In this document: in pieces, positions 7,133-16,228 of the stretch | How the letters are laid out: every line of letters begins with the position of its first letter | How positions within the stretch are numbered: position 1 is the stretch's first letter | Origin: a beta proteobacterium AAP99 | GTDB taxonomy: Bacteria > Pseudomonadota > Gammaproteobacteria > Burkholderiales > Burkholderiaceae_C | Assembly: GCA_001295775.1 (NCBI GenBank) | Contig: LJIA01000002.1 | Span: forward strand, 310,001-374,000 | DNA length: 64,000 nt | Reading direction: 5' to 3' | The notes under the pieces: model-generated | What the model saw: the letters and a program-made list of their open reading frames with translations, nothing else | What the model was told of the DNA's origin: nothing | Database searches by the model: none | Made by a program: the position numbers and the translations under genes

Positions 7133-9091
7133 ATGTTCCGCTCCGCTGTCCGGCTGGACTCAGCCGCCGCACCGGCGTCGCCTCTGCGCGCGCCGGCAAG
7201 TTCGTCACGCCCCTTCGTTCGTTCCTCCCTGTGCGCCGCGCTGCTCGCGACAGCCGGCCCCGCTGCGCTGGCGCAAACCGCGCCCCCAGCCGGTGTCAGC
7301 ACGCAGGCGCCCGTGGTCGTCACGGGCACCTTGCAACCCACCTCGGTGCAGCGTCTCGCGGCCGATGTGGTCGTGATCGACCGCGAGACCATCGAATCCA
7401 GCACCGCGGATTCCGTGGCGGATCTGCTGCGCCGCGAAGCGGGCTTGCAGCTCTCGCGCAATGGCGACGCCGGTCAGCCTACGGCCCTGTTCGTCCGCGG
7501 CGCCACGTCCGCGCAGACCGTGGTGCTGATCGACGGCGTGCGTATCGGCTCGGCCACGCTCAGCCAGGCTGCCTTCGAGAATCTGGATCTGAACAGCATC
7601 GAGCGCATCGAGGTGCTGCGCGGCCCGGGCTCGAGCCTCTATGGCGCCGATGCCGTGGGCGGCGTGATCCAGATCTTCACGCGCCGGGGCACGGGTGCGC
7701 CGCGCTGGAACGCGGCTCTCGCAGCCGGCCGCTATGCCTCACGCCAACTCAGCGCCGGGGTGTCCGGTACCAGCGGCCCGCTGGATTACGCCGCACAGCT
7801 CGCACACGAACGCAGTGAAGGCGTGTCCGCACTGCGACCGGGCGACCGCTTCGGCAACTACAACCCGGACCGCGACGGCTTCGAGCGCAGCAACATCCAG
7901 CTGCAGGCCGGCTTCAAGCCCGCCGCCGGTCAGCGCATCGGTCTCATGCTCCTTCAGGGGCGGCTGGAGAATCAGTACGACGCCAGCCAGTTTCTGCCGC
8001 CCAACTTTGCGCAGGACAACACGCCGGACTTCCGCAGCAAGGGCAGGACCGAGGTGGCCGCGCTCGATTGGCGCGGCGAACTGGCGCCCACGCTCAGAAG
8101 TCAGGTGCGCGTGGCACGCAACCTGGACACCACCGATCTGGGCGCCGCCGTCATCGACCGCTTCCGCACCACGCGCGAAAGCCTCGCGGCGCAGCTGGCA
8201 TGGAACACCGGCAGCTTCGGCCAGCTCACCGGCGCGCTGGAGCGCATGGAGGAGAAGGCGCAGTCCACGAGTTATGTGCGTGCCGTGCACCGCACCAACA
8301 ATGCGGCCACGCTGGAGCTCACCGGCAGCGCCGGCCCCGCGGCCTGGCAGGCCGATGTGCGCCGCGACGCGCCCAGCGACTATGCCGACGCGACCACCGC
8401 ACGCCTGGGCGGCAGCTGGGCACTGGCCGATGGCCTGCGTCTGAAGCTGCTCGCGGGCAGCACCTTCCGCGCGCCCAGCTTCAATGATCTCTACTTCCCG
8501 GGCTATGGCGTGGCAGGCCTGAAGGCCGAGCGTGGTCGCAGCATCGAAGCGGGGCTCGCCTGGCGCAATGCCACAAGCGAAGCGGGCCTGACGGTCTACC
8601 GCAATCGCGTGCGCGACCTGATCGGCTACGAGCCGGACCGCAATCTCTGCCCCACCGATCCGGCCTACGACTTCGGCTGCGCGCGCAACATCAGCCGTGC
8701 GCGCATCGAAGGCGCGACGCTGAGCGCCGCCCACACGGCCGGCGCCTGGGAGTTGCGCGGCACGGTGGATGCGCTTGAGGCACGCGACGAGCGCACCCAG
8801 CAGCGCCTGCCGCGCCGCGCTGCGCATCAGGCCAGTGCCAGTGCGCTCTACAGCCTGGGCGACTGGCGCTTTGGTGCCAGCGCCCTGCGCGTGGGCGAGC
8901 GCCCGGACGGCGGCAAGCGTCTGGCGGCCGAGACGACCGTCGATCTGCAGGCGCAGTGGCGCCTGATGCGCGGCGTCAGCCTGCAGGCCAGGTTGCTCAA
9001 CGCCACGGATGAGCGCATCGAGCCCGCGCGGGACTACCAGGGCCTGGGCCGGCAGTTCTGGCTGGGCGTGAAGCTGGAGGGCAATCTGTAA
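7133..9091 (+). CDS. btuB: TonB-dependent vitamin B12 outer-membrane receptor
   Basis: A 652-aa outer-membrane transporter that takes up cobalamin using TonB energy. The ATG at 7133 gives an N-terminal signal region ending in ALAQT, a possible TonB box near PVVVTGT, then the plug domain (roughly residues 55-165) with VLIDGVRIG and IERIEVLRGPGSSLYGADAVGGVIQI, followed by the beta-barrel. The C-terminus ends in Leu rather than the usual aromatic residue. The long leader before it is the cobalamin riboswitch, and the stop codon overlaps the start of the periplasmic binding protein. These two facts make the B12 assignment firm. Confidence 0.92.
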   Translation: MFRSAVRLDSAAAPASPLRAPASSSRPFVRSSLCAALLATAGPAALAQTAPPAGVSTQAPVVVTGTLQPTSVQRLAADVVVIDRETIESSTADSVADLLRREAGLQLSRNGDAGQPTALFVRGATSAQTVVLIDGVRIGSATLSQAAFENLDLNSIERIEVLRGPGSSLYGADAVGGVIQIFTRRGTGAPRWNAALAAGRYASRQLSAGVSGTSGPLDYAAQLAHERSEGVSALRPGDRFGNYNPDRDGFERSNIQLQAGFKPAAGQRIGLMLLQGRLENQYDASQFLPPNFAQDNTPDFRSKGRTEVAALDWRGELAPTLRSQVRVARNLDTTDLGAAVIDRFRTTRESLAAQLAWNTGSFGQLTGALERMEEKAQSTSYVRAVHRTNNAATLELTGSAGPAAWQADVRRDAPSDYADATTARLGGSWALADGLRLKLLAGSTFRAPSFNDLYFPGYGVAGLKAERGRSIEAGLAWRNATSEAGLTVYRNRVRDLIGYEPDRNLCPTDPAYDFGCARNISRARIEGATLSAAHTAGAWELRGTVDALEARDERTQQRLPRRAAHQASASALYSLGDWRFGASALRVGERPDGGKRLAAETTVDLQAQWRLMRGVSLQARLLNATDERIEPARDYQGLGRQFWLGVKLEGNL

Positions 9092-10104
9092 TGCCTGAGG
9101 CCTTGCGTCGGTGCAGTCGCGCGCTGATCCTTGCGCTCGGTGTCACGCTGGGCGCGCCCTCGATGACCTGGGCGCAGCCCCGTGCGGCGACTGCGCCGAC
9201 GCAGGCCTTCAAGGTGCAAGATGATCGCGGCCGAGAAGTGCAGTTCATGGCGGTGCCGCAGCGCATCGTCAGCCTGCTGCCCTCACTGACCGAGACCGTG
9301 TGCGCGCTGCAGGCCTGTGACCGGCTGGTGGGCACCGACCAGTTCTCCAACTGGCCGCAGCAGGTGCGCAGCCTGCCCAAGCTCGGTGGGCTGGAAGATG
9401 CGCAGGTCGAGCGCATCGTCGCGTTGCGTCCGGATCTGGTGCTGGCTTCGCGCTCGGCGCGGGTGGTGCCCCGTCTGGAGGCGCTGGGTATCAAGGTGCT
9501 TGCGCTGGAGTCCGATACCCACGCGGATGTGCACAGCAGCCTGCGCCTTCTCGGCCAGGTGCTGGACACTGTCCAGCAGGCTGATCGCACCTGGCGCGCG
9601 ATCAACGCTGCGTTCATCCAGGCGCGTGCACGCGTGCCGGCGGACTACCTTGGCAAGCGGGTCTACTTCGAGGTGGATGACGGCCTGTATGCCGCGGGCG
9701 AGCGCTCCTTCATTGGTGCGACGCTCAAGCGCCTCGGTCTGGGCAACATCGCGGACGAGTCGCTGGGCGCGTTTCCCCAGCTCAACCCGGAGTTCGTGGT
9801 GCGCGCCCAGCCGGACCTGATCATGGTCTCGGCCGGCAACCTGCGCGAGTTGCAGCAGCGGCCGGGCTGGTCGGCCCTCCGAGCCTTGAAGACACGACAG
9901 GTCTGCAGCTTCGAGCGCGAGGCCTTCGAGCTGCTGGTCCGCCCCGGCCCGCGCATGGGCGACGCCGCCCTGCAGATCGCCGACTGTCTGGTAAATCTGA
10001 AGCGCGAGTCTGCACCGCGCAGTGCGACCCAGCCGGTGCCTTCAGCGCACGCGCTTGCGTTGACTGCGTATCTAGCCAGCGCGAGCGCGGCACCGCTACG
10101 CTGA
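9091..10104 (+). CDS. btuF: periplasmic B12-binding protein of ABC transporter
   Basis: A 337-aa type III solute-binding protein. A signal peptide (about 28 residues ending MTWAQ) is followed by the two-lobed fold: RIVSLLPSLTETVCAL, LVGTDQFSNWP, KLGGLEDAQVERIVALRPDLVLA and the linking helix, all typical of BtuF. It should deliver cobalamin from BtuB to the membrane permease. It starts at the A of the btuB stop (TAATG), so translation is coupled. The C-terminal 40 residues after NLKRESAP are extra and of low complexity, with no assigned role. Confidence 0.9.
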   Translation: MPEALRRCSRALILALGVTLGAPSMTWAQPRAATAPTQAFKVQDDRGREVQFMAVPQRIVSLLPSLTETVCALQACDRLVGTDQFSNWPQQVRSLPKLGGLEDAQVERIVALRPDLVLASRSARVVPRLEALGIKVLALESDTHADVHSSLRLLGQVLDTVQQADRTWRAINAAFIQARARVPADYLGKRVYFEVDDGLYAAGERSFIGATLKRLGLGNIADESLGAFPQLNPEFVVRAQPDLIMVSAGNLRELQQRPGWSALRALKTRQVCSFEREAFELLVRPGPRMGDAALQIADCLVNLKRESAPRSATQPVPSAHALALTAYLASASAAPLR

Positions 10105-10112
10105 ACCGCACC

Positions 10113-11171
10113 ATGCAGAGCGCGCCGCGATCCCTTGCCGCCAGCCCGTCTGCCAGCGCGGCGCGCGCGGCCCGGCATCGGCTGCTGGCCTGGCTTGTCT
10201 TGCTGCTGGTACTCCTGAGCATTGCGGGGCTGGTGGTGGGCAGCGAAGGCTTCTCGATCCGGGGCTTGCTGTCGGACCTGCAGGGTGCGCAGGCTGAGCT
10301 GATCCTCTGGGAGATCCGTGCCCCGCGCACCGTGGGCGCACTGCTCGTGGGTGCGCTGCTCGGGCTGGCCGGTGCGATCGCGCAGGGCGTGTTCCGCAAC
10401 CCTCTTGCGGACCCGTTTCTGCTGGGGTCTGCCGCAGGCGCATCGCTCGCGGTGGTCGCCGTGCTCGCCGTGGGCAGTCTGGCTGGCGGGCTGTTGAGCA
10501 CCATGGGCGCAGCGCAGTGGCTGCTGGATCTCGGTCTGGCTGGCGCAGCGTTCGGCGGCGCACTGGGCGGCGTGCTGCTCACGGTGCTGATGGCGCGGGG
10601 CGCGCAGCACAGCCTGCGGCTGCTGCTGGCAGGCGTGGTGGTGGGCGTGGTGCTGGGCGCGGCCGCTGACCTCATCACCACCTGGGTGCCCGCCGCCTTG
10701 CGCGGCAAGCAGGCTTTCATGCTCGGAACCACGGGCTACCTGAGTTGGCAGAGCGTCGCCCTGCTCGCTGCCACGCTGACACTGACCCTGCCGATCGCGC
10801 TGCGACTGTCGCGCCTGCTGGATGCCTTGAGCTTGGGCGAAGACAGTGCCCAGAGCCTGGGCCTGCCGGTGGCGCAGCTGCGGCTCGTGCTGCTTGCGCA
10901 GTTGGCGCTGTGTACCGGCGTGGCGGTGTCGCAGGCCGGTCTGGTCGCCTTTGTGGGCCTGGTAGCGCCGCACATCGTGCGCCGCTTCGCGCCGTCGGCC
11001 AGCGCCTTCTTCCTGCTCGCAAGCGCCTGCGCCGGCGCAGCCCTGCTGCTCGCAGCCGACGTGCTCGCGCGTGGATTGATTGCACCGCGCGAACTGCCGG
11101 TGGGCATCCTGACCGCGGTGCTGGGTGGGGCGTACCTGCTGCGCCTGATGCACCGGAGTGCGGCGAGATGA
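10113..11171 (+). CDS. btuC: B12 ABC transporter permease (FecCD family)
   Basis: A 352-aa polytopic inner-membrane protein with about ten hydrophobic segments. The FecCD/BtuC signature is present: EIRAPRTVGALLVGALLGLAGA, FRNPLADPFLLGSAAGASLAVV, and the ATPase-contact and gating region GLVAFVGLVAPHIVRR near residue 275. It forms the channel through which BtuF-bound cobalamin is passed. It begins 8 bases after btuF and overlaps the ATPase start by the ATGA at 11168-11171. Confidence 0.92.
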   Translation: MQSAPRSLAASPSASAARAARHRLLAWLVLLLVLLSIAGLVVGSEGFSIRGLLSDLQGAQAELILWEIRAPRTVGALLVGALLGLAGAIAQGVFRNPLADPFLLGSAAGASLAVVAVLAVGSLAGGLLSTMGAAQWLLDLGLAGAAFGGALGGVLLTVLMARGAQHSLRLLLAGVVVGVVLGAAADLITTWVPAALRGKQAFMLGTTGYLSWQSVALLAATLTLTLPIALRLSRLLDALSLGEDSAQSLGLPVAQLRLVLLAQLALCTGVAVSQAGLVAFVGLVAPHIVRRFAPSASAFFLLASACAGAALLLAADVLARGLIAPRELPVGILTAVLGGAYLLRLMHRSAAR

Positions 11172-11947
11172 CGGCATCCACGAATCCGACCGTACCGCTG
11201 AGCGCCCGCGGCCTGCACGTGGCGCTGCAGGGCCGGCCCGTGCTGCGGGGTGTGGACGTGACGCTGCCGGCCGGCTGGACCGCCATCGTCGGCCCGAATG
11301 GCGCCGGAAAGTCCACGCTGCTGCGCGCGCTGGCAGGGCTGCTGCCCGTTCAGACCGGGCAGATCCGTCTGAACGGCCATGACATGGCGGTGCTCAAGCC
11401 GCGCGAACGCGCACGACGTCTGGCCTGGCTGTCACAAGCCGCGGAGAGCGAAGGGGATCTGACCGTGCGCGAGACCGTGGCCCTGGGCCGGTTGCCGCAT
11501 GTCGGTCTGTTCGGGTCGCTCGGCAAGGCCGATGAGATGGCGGTGGATGCTGCGCTGCAAGCGATGGCCTGCACACCCTGGCAGCACCGACGCTTGTCGG
11601 AGCTCTCGGGCGGCGAGCGCCAGCGCGTGCTGCTGGCCCGCGCCTTGGCGACGGAAGCGAGCGTGCTGCTGCTCGACGAGCCCACCACGCACATGGATCC
11701 GCCGCATCAGGTCGCGCTGATTCGCCTGCTGCGTCAGATTGCGCCGCAGCGCACCATCGTCAGCGTGCTGCATGACCTCAATCTGGCGCTGCATGCAGAT
11801 CGCCTCGTGATCATGGATCAGGGGCTGATCATCGCTGAAGGCGCACAGCAGGATGCGCAGCTGCACGCCGCAATCAGCGCTGTGTTTGGCGGCGCGATCC
11901 ACATCCGGTCCGCAGCACCTGCGCCGGTAGCCACGCTCGCGCAGTAG
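11168..11947 (+). CDS. btuD: B12 ABC transporter ATP-binding protein
   Basis: A 259-aa ATPase. Walker A is GPNGAGKST (near residue 41), the signature is LSGGERQR, Walker B is VLLLDEPTT and the H-loop His is in SVLHDLNLAL. Length and motifs match the ATPase subunit of iron-siderophore/cobalamin importers (BtuD/FhuC). The ATG overlaps the btuC stop in the same transcript, so all four btu genes should be under the upstream riboswitch. No cobalamin-biosynthesis gene is linked here. Confidence 0.92.
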   Translation: MTASTNPTVPLSARGLHVALQGRPVLRGVDVTLPAGWTAIVGPNGAGKSTLLRALAGLLPVQTGQIRLNGHDMAVLKPRERARRLAWLSQAAESEGDLTVRETVALGRLPHVGLFGSLGKADEMAVDAALQAMACTPWQHRRLSELSGGERQRVLLARALATEASVLLLDEPTTHMDPPHQVALIRLLRQIAPQRTIVSVLHDLNLALHADRLVIMDQGLIIAEGAQQDAQLHAAISAVFGGAIHIRSAAPAPVATLAQ

Positions 11948-11967
11948 CGGCAGCCCATTCGCCGGGC

Positions 11968-13341
11968 TCAGGAGATGTCGATCTTCTGGCCCAGCATCGG
12001 CACGCTGGCGTCCCAGCCCAACTCATCCTTGAGGTGGAGGCGCATGGCGTCGGCGGCATCCGGCTCCCCATGCATCAAGAAGACTTGCTGCGGTGCAGGC
12101 ACCTTGCTCGCCTTGAGCCAGGCGCACATCTCCTGCCAGTCCGCGTGGCTCGACAGCCCATCGATCTGCTCGACCCGCGCCTTCACCGGTACGTCCACGC
12201 CATGGATGCGCACCCAGGCGTCGCCCGCCACCAGCTTGGCGCCGCGCGTACCGCCGGCCTGGTAGCCAGCAAAGAGAATGGTGTTCTTCGCGTTGGGCGC
12301 CATGCGCGCCAGGTGGTGCAGCACCCGCCCGCCCGTGGCCATGCCACTGGCCGAAAGAATGATGTGCGGGCCGCGCAGTTTGGCCAGGTTCATGGACTCT
12401 GCCTGGTTGCCGATGATGTGCGTGCCTTCGGTGATAGCGCGCAATTGCGCCTTGGTGAGACGGTGCTCGCGGCTGAACTTCACATAGGCCTCGGTGGCCT
12501 CGCGCGCCATCGGGCTGTCCAGGAACACTGGAATGTCCGGAATCTGGTGCTGCGCCTTCAGCTCCATGATCAGATGCAACAGGGCCTGGGCACGGCCCAC
12601 GGCAAAGGTGGGGATCAGCACTGCGCCCTTGGCCAGCGCGGTTTCGCTGATGACCATGGCCAGTTCCTCGGTCACATCGGTGGTGCTATGCAGGCGGTTG
12701 CCGTAGGTGGACTCGAGGAACAGGTAGTCGCATTCCGGCAGCTTTTCCGGAGCGCGCATCAGCACATCGACGGGCCGGCCCATGTCGCCGCTGAACACCA
12801 GGCGCGCGCCACCGGCCTCCACCAGCAGCATGGCACTGCCCAGCAGGTGGCCGTTGCGGATGAAGGTGCAGGTGACCCTGTCCTGCCCGCTGCCGACGAT
12901 GAAGGCTTTGCCCGGCGCCACGTCACGCAGACGGGTGAGCGCCTTCTGCGCGTCACGCGTGTCGTAGAGGGGCAGAGCCGGCGCATGGCGGCTGATGCCC
13001 TTGGCATTGGCGTAGCGCGCATCTTCCTCCTGCAGGTGCGCCGCGTCCGGCCACAGGATGCGGCACAGGGCCTCGGTGCCCGGTGTGCAGAACACCTCGC
13101 CCTTGAAGCCACGTGCGCTCATCACAGGCACATAGCCGCTGTGATCGATGTGCGCGTGCGTGAGCACCACGGCCGAGAGCGAGCGTGGCGCAAAGTCCGG
13201 CGGCGCCCAGTTGAGCTCACGCAGGTGTTTGAAGCCCTGGAAAAGGCCGCAGTCGATCAGCAGCTTGGTCTTGCCGAACTGCAGCAGGGTCTTGGAACCG
13301 GTGACGCAGCCCGCTGCGCCGAGGAAGGTGATCTTGATCAT
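11968..13341 (-). CDS. beta-CASP metallo-beta-lactamase RNA exonuclease-like protein
   Basis: A 457-aa protein. The metallo-beta-lactamase zinc motif THAHIDHSG (His62, His64, Asp66, His67) comes early, and the central and C-terminal parts carry beta-CASP blocks: FLESTYGNRLH, FAVGRAQALLHLI, FLDSPMA, ILSASGMATGGRVLHHL and LSSHADWQEM. This architecture is that of bacterial Ysh1/CPSF-like nucleases that process RNA. The start at 13341 is chosen because MIKITFLGAAGCVTGS is where the family begins; an upstream extension to 13434 has no similarity. It follows the isovaleryl-CoA dehydrogenase gene with a 156-bp gap and is probably transcribed separately. Confidence 0.85.
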   Translation of the reverse strand: MIKITFLGAAGCVTGSKTLLQFGKTKLLIDCGLFQGFKHLRELNWAPPDFAPRSLSAVVLTHAHIDHSGYVPVMSARGFKGEVFCTPGTEALCRILWPDAAHLQEEDARYANAKGISRHAPALPLYDTRDAQKALTRLRDVAPGKAFIVGSGQDRVTCTFIRNGHLLGSAMLLVEAGGARLVFSGDMGRPVDVLMRAPEKLPECDYLFLESTYGNRLHSTTDVTEELAMVISETALAKGAVLIPTFAVGRAQALLHLIMELKAQHQIPDIPVFLDSPMAREATEAYVKFSREHRLTKAQLRAITEGTHIIGNQAESMNLAKLRGPHIILSASGMATGGRVLHHLARMAPNAKNTILFAGYQAGGTRGAKLVAGDAWVRIHGVDVPVKARVEQIDGLSSHADWQEMCAWLKASKVPAPQQVFLMHGEPDAADAMRLHLKDELGWDASVPMLGQKIDIS

Positions 13342-13497
13342 GGTCTGGCGACGCGGGAGCGTGCGCATCCGCGGCAGCTGGGAAGCGATGGTGAGTTCGA
13401 TTGTGTCACCGCAAGTACGCCCGCGGTGCGACACGGATTTGCGCCGACCCCTCTGTTCGCGTCGGTAACAGTGGACGCTGCAGCGCAGCGCTCCGAC

Positions 13498-14676
13498 TTA
13501 CATCGTCTCGTTGTAGAGCTCGCGACCGATCAGCATGCGGCGGATCTCGCTGGTGCCGGCGCCGATCTCGTAGAGCTTGGCATCGCGCCACAGGCGGCCG
13601 GTGGGGTACTCGTTGATGTAGCCGTTGCCGCCCAGGATCTGGATCGCGTCGCCGGCGATCTTCGTGGCGGCCTCGGCGCAGTACAGGATCACGCTCGCGC
13701 AGTCCTTGCGTACGGTGCGCACATGGCCGGCGCCGAGCTTGTCGAGGTTCTTGCCCACCTGGTAGCAGTAGGCGCGGCTGGCCTGCAGCACGGTGTACAT
13801 GTCGGCCACCTTGCCCTGGATGAGCTGGAATTCGCCAATGCTCTGGCCGAACTGCTTGCGGTCGTGGATGTAGGGAATCACCACGTCCATGGCCGCCTGC
13901 ATGATGCCGATGGGCCCGGCAGCGAGCACTGCACGCTCGTAGTCCAGGCCGCTCATCAGCACCTTGGCGCCCTGATTCAGGCCGCCAAGGATCTGCTCGG
14001 CCGGCACTTCCACGTTCTGGAACACCAACTCGCCCGTGTGGCTGCCGCGCATGCCGAGCTTGTCGAGCTTCTGCGCGATCGAGAAGCCCTTCATGCCCTT
14101 CTCGATCAGGAAGGCCGTCACGCCGCGTGCGCCCATCTCGGGCTCGGTCTTGGCATAGACCACCAGGGTGTCGGCGTCCGGGCCGTTGGTGATCCACATC
14201 TTGTTGCCGTTGAGCAGGTAGTAGCCGCCCTTGTCCTCGGCCTTGAGCTTCATCGAGATCACATCCGAACCCGCGCCCGGTTCGCTCATGGCCAGCGCAC
14301 CGACGTGTTCGCCCGTGATCAGCTTGGGCAGGTACCTGGCGCGCTGCGCCTCGGTGCCATTGCGCTTGATCTGATTCACACACAGGTTGGAGTGCGCGCC
14401 GTAGGACAAGCCCACCGAGGCGCTGGCGCGGCTGATCTCCTCCATGGCCACCATGTGGGCCAGGTAGCCCATGTCGGCGCCGCCGTACTGCTCCGGCACG
14501 GTGATGCCGAGCACGCCCAGATCACCCATCTTGCGCCAGAGGTCCATCGGGAACTGGTCGCTGCGATCGATCTCGGCGGCGCGCGGCGCGATCTCGGCCT
14601 GCGCAAAGTCGCGCACCGCGTCACGCAGTGCGTCGATGTCCTCGCCGAGATCAAAGCTGATGCCTGGAAGCTGCAT
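13498..14676 (-). CDS. liuA: isovaleryl-CoA dehydrogenase
   Basis: A 392-aa FAD-dependent acyl-CoA dehydrogenase that oxidises isovaleryl-CoA to 3-methylcrotonyl-CoA in leucine breakdown. The family signatures [11 protein letters not shown] and [11 protein letters not shown]...[17 protein letters not shown] are intact. The isovaleryl-type markers are [13 protein letters not shown] (residues 91-103) and the catalytic base placed in LDYERAVLA (Glu247), a position that differs from short-chain and medium-chain enzymes. A LiuR-type palindrome sits 23 bp upstream. The carboxylase genes liuB/liuD, often downstream, are not in the window. Confidence 0.92.
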   Translation of the reverse strand: MQLPGISFDLGEDIDALRDAVRDFAQAEIAPRAAEIDRSDQFPMDLWRKMGDLGVLGITVPEQYGGADMGYLAHMVAMEEISRASASVGLSYGAHSNLCVNQIKRNGTEAQRARYLPKLITGEHVGALAMSEPGAGSDVISMKLKAEDKGGYYLLNGNKMWITNGPDADTLVVYAKTEPEMGARGVTAFLIEKGMKGFSIAQKLDKLGMRGSHTGELVFQNVEVPAEQILGGLNQGAKVLMSGLDYERAVLAAGPIGIMQAAMDVVIPYIHDRKQFGQSIGEFQLIQGKVADMYTVLQASRAYCYQVGKNLDKLGAGHVRTVRKDCASVILYCAEAATKIAGDAIQILGGNGYINEYPTGRLWRDAKLYEIGAGTSEIRRMLIGRELYNETM

Positions 14677-14698
14677 GGTCTGGGGCGTCCTGTGCGAA

Positions 14699-14715
14699 TT
14701 GACGTTAACGTAAAG
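14699..14715. promoter_or_regulatory. LiuR-type operator upstream of isovaleryl-CoA dehydrogenase
   Basis: The 17-mer TTGACGTTAACGTAAAG is a near-perfect inverted repeat around ACGTTAACGT. It differs at one base from the site at 50548-50564, which lies directly in front of the LiuR-like regulator gene. It should act as the binding site through which that regulator represses liuA when branched-chain amino acids are scarce. Confidence 0.8.
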
Positions 14716-14781
14716 TCGCCATTATCCGGACGCCGCCATGGGCTGGCAAACACGCGCCGCGCGGCGGCGCGTCGGTTCCGG

Positions 14782-15192
14782 CTACATCGTGCGGCGCACG
14801 CTCACCCAGTCGAACACCAGCCGGCAGGCCGTGGCGTTCATGCCGGTGCGAAATCGCGTCTGTGCCAGCGCCTCAAGTGCCGCGCGCTGGAACTCTGCAT
14901 CGCCGCTGCTTTCCAGTACGGCTGCGCCCACTGCACGGCCGCTGCCGTCGAGTGCAAAGCCCACCAGCGCCCAGCCGCTGCGGGCTTCCTTGCGGGCCTG
15001 CGCGGGGTAGCTCGGCGGCGCGGCCTGCTGCACGTGTTCCTTGCACTGCTCCTGAGCAAAGACGGCTTGCGGTGCGGCACGCGGGGGCGCAGCGGCCGAG
15101 GCGCCGGCATCCGGCCTGCCCGCGCAGCCCGCAAGCAGGCACAGCGCCGATGCGGCGAAAGTGACGGTGGCTCGGACGCCGCTTGCGTGCAT
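14782..15192 (-). CDS. small TonB-C-terminal-domain lipoprotein
   Basis: A 136-aa exported protein; the start at 15192 follows a GGGAG site. Lipobox LLAGC places Cys at about residue 23, and a proline-rich stretch (PPRAAPQ) follows. The C-terminal half (SYPAQARKEARSGWALVGFALDGSGRAV...AALEALAQTRF) has the TonB C-terminal fold pattern. Unlike true TonB it has a lipid anchor in place of an N-terminal membrane helix and is half the usual size, so it is unlikely to energise outer-membrane receptors. It may be a periplasmic scaffold. It lies alone between the dehydrogenase and the AraC regulator. Confidence 0.65.
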   Translation of the reverse strand: MHASGVRATVTFAASALCLLAGCAGRPDAGASAAAPPRAAPQAVFAQEQCKEHVQQAAPPSYPAQARKEARSGWALVGFALDGSGRAVGAAVLESSGDAEFQRAALEALAQTRFRTGMNATACRLVFDWVSVRRTM

Positions 15193-15287
15193 GGATCGTC
15201 TCCCTTGCGAATCATGTCCGGCGAGTATGCGGCAAGTCTCTGCCGGTGCGTTGGGCACTCGTCGCGTGAGCGCGGGGTGTCGTCCGA

Positions 15288-16133
15288 TCAGGCCGAGCGA
15301 TAGGCGCGCGGCGTGCAGCCCTGACGCAACCTGAACTGCCGATTGAAGTGCGCCAGATTCGCAAAGCCGCACTGTGCAGCAATCTGCGCGATCGGCTCGC
15401 GGCCCTGGCGCAGACGCAGACAGGCCAGCGAAATCCGCAGGTCATTCACATAGGCTGTGAAGGTGCGGCCGGTTTCGCGCCGGAAGAAGCGGCTGAAGGC
15501 CTGCGGGCTCACATGGGCAACGCGCGCCGCCTGCTCGACATCCAGTTCGGCTGCGAGGTGGCCGTGAATCCACTCGATGACCCGGTCGATCCTCGCCACG
15601 CCGTCCTCGCGCCGTGCCGGGCTGCGCCGGGGCTGGGTGGTGACGGCGTGCAGATCCTCACCCCCCGCGAGCAGCGCCGCGATGATCCGCACAAAGGCCG
15701 CCAGCCGCTCCAGCGGCAGGGCATCGGCCATGTCCGCGAGCTGCTGCGTGACCGCGCGATGGGTGGCGCCGCCGATCGCCAGGCCGCCCGCCGCGCGCGA
15801 CACCAGCCCGGCGGCCGCGCCCAGTTCCGGGAAGGCGCGCTGCGCGACGAGGCTTGCCGGAAACTGCAGCACCGTGGCGCGCAGCGGGCCATCGGTGTGC
15901 GCGCGCGGTGCGCTGGTCCACACATGCGGCAATTGCGGGCCCAGCAGCACGAGGTCGCCGTCGGCAAACGGCTGCGCCTGCTCGCCGACCAGGCGCAGAC
16001 CGCTGCCGCGCTCGATCCAGGTCAGCTCGAGCTGGGCGTGGCGGTGCCGTGGTCCGGCGAACCGATCGAGCTCCAGGCGCATGAATACAAAGGCCTGTGC
16101 CGGATGAACAATCTGCTCTTCAATGACCTTCAT
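15288..16133 (-). CDS. AraC-family transcriptional regulator
   Basis: A 281-aa regulator. The N-terminal half is a cupin sensor domain (HRHAQLELTWIERGSG, PFADGDLVLLGPQLPHVW), and the C-terminal 100 residues hold the double helix-turn-helix: VEQAARVAHVSPQAFSRFFRRETGRTFTAYVNDLRI and PIAQIAAQCGFANLAHFNRQFRLRQGCTPRAYR. It is divergent from the glycoside hydrolase operon, with about 95 bp between the two starts, so it probably controls that operon in response to a sugar. Regulatory direction cannot be told from the sequence. Confidence 0.88.
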   Translation of the reverse strand: MKVIEEQIVHPAQAFVFMRLELDRFAGPRHRHAQLELTWIERGSGLRLVGEQAQPFADGDLVLLGPQLPHVWTSAPRAHTDGPLRATVLQFPASLVAQRAFPELGAAAGLVSRAAGGLAIGGATHRAVTQQLADMADALPLERLAAFVRIIAALLAGGEDLHAVTTQPRRSPARREDGVARIDRVIEWIHGHLAAELDVEQAARVAHVSPQAFSRFFRRETGRTFTAYVNDLRISLACLRLRQGREPIAQIAAQCGFANLAHFNRQFRLRQGCTPRAYRSA

Positions 16134-16228
16134 GGCGTTCCGCGCCGCTCCAAAGTGTCATAAAAGTATCAGAACGAGTGGGTTCCCGGTCAATGGAATG
16201 CGCCGGCCGCGACCAGAATGCGCTCGTC

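Noticed and set aside
12034-15303. A long plus-strand open frame of over 1000 codons antisense to the nuclease and liuA genes
   Set aside because: It lies fully opposite genes with clear domains on the other strand, has no ribosome site or recognisable domain, and is the expected by-product of high GC3.
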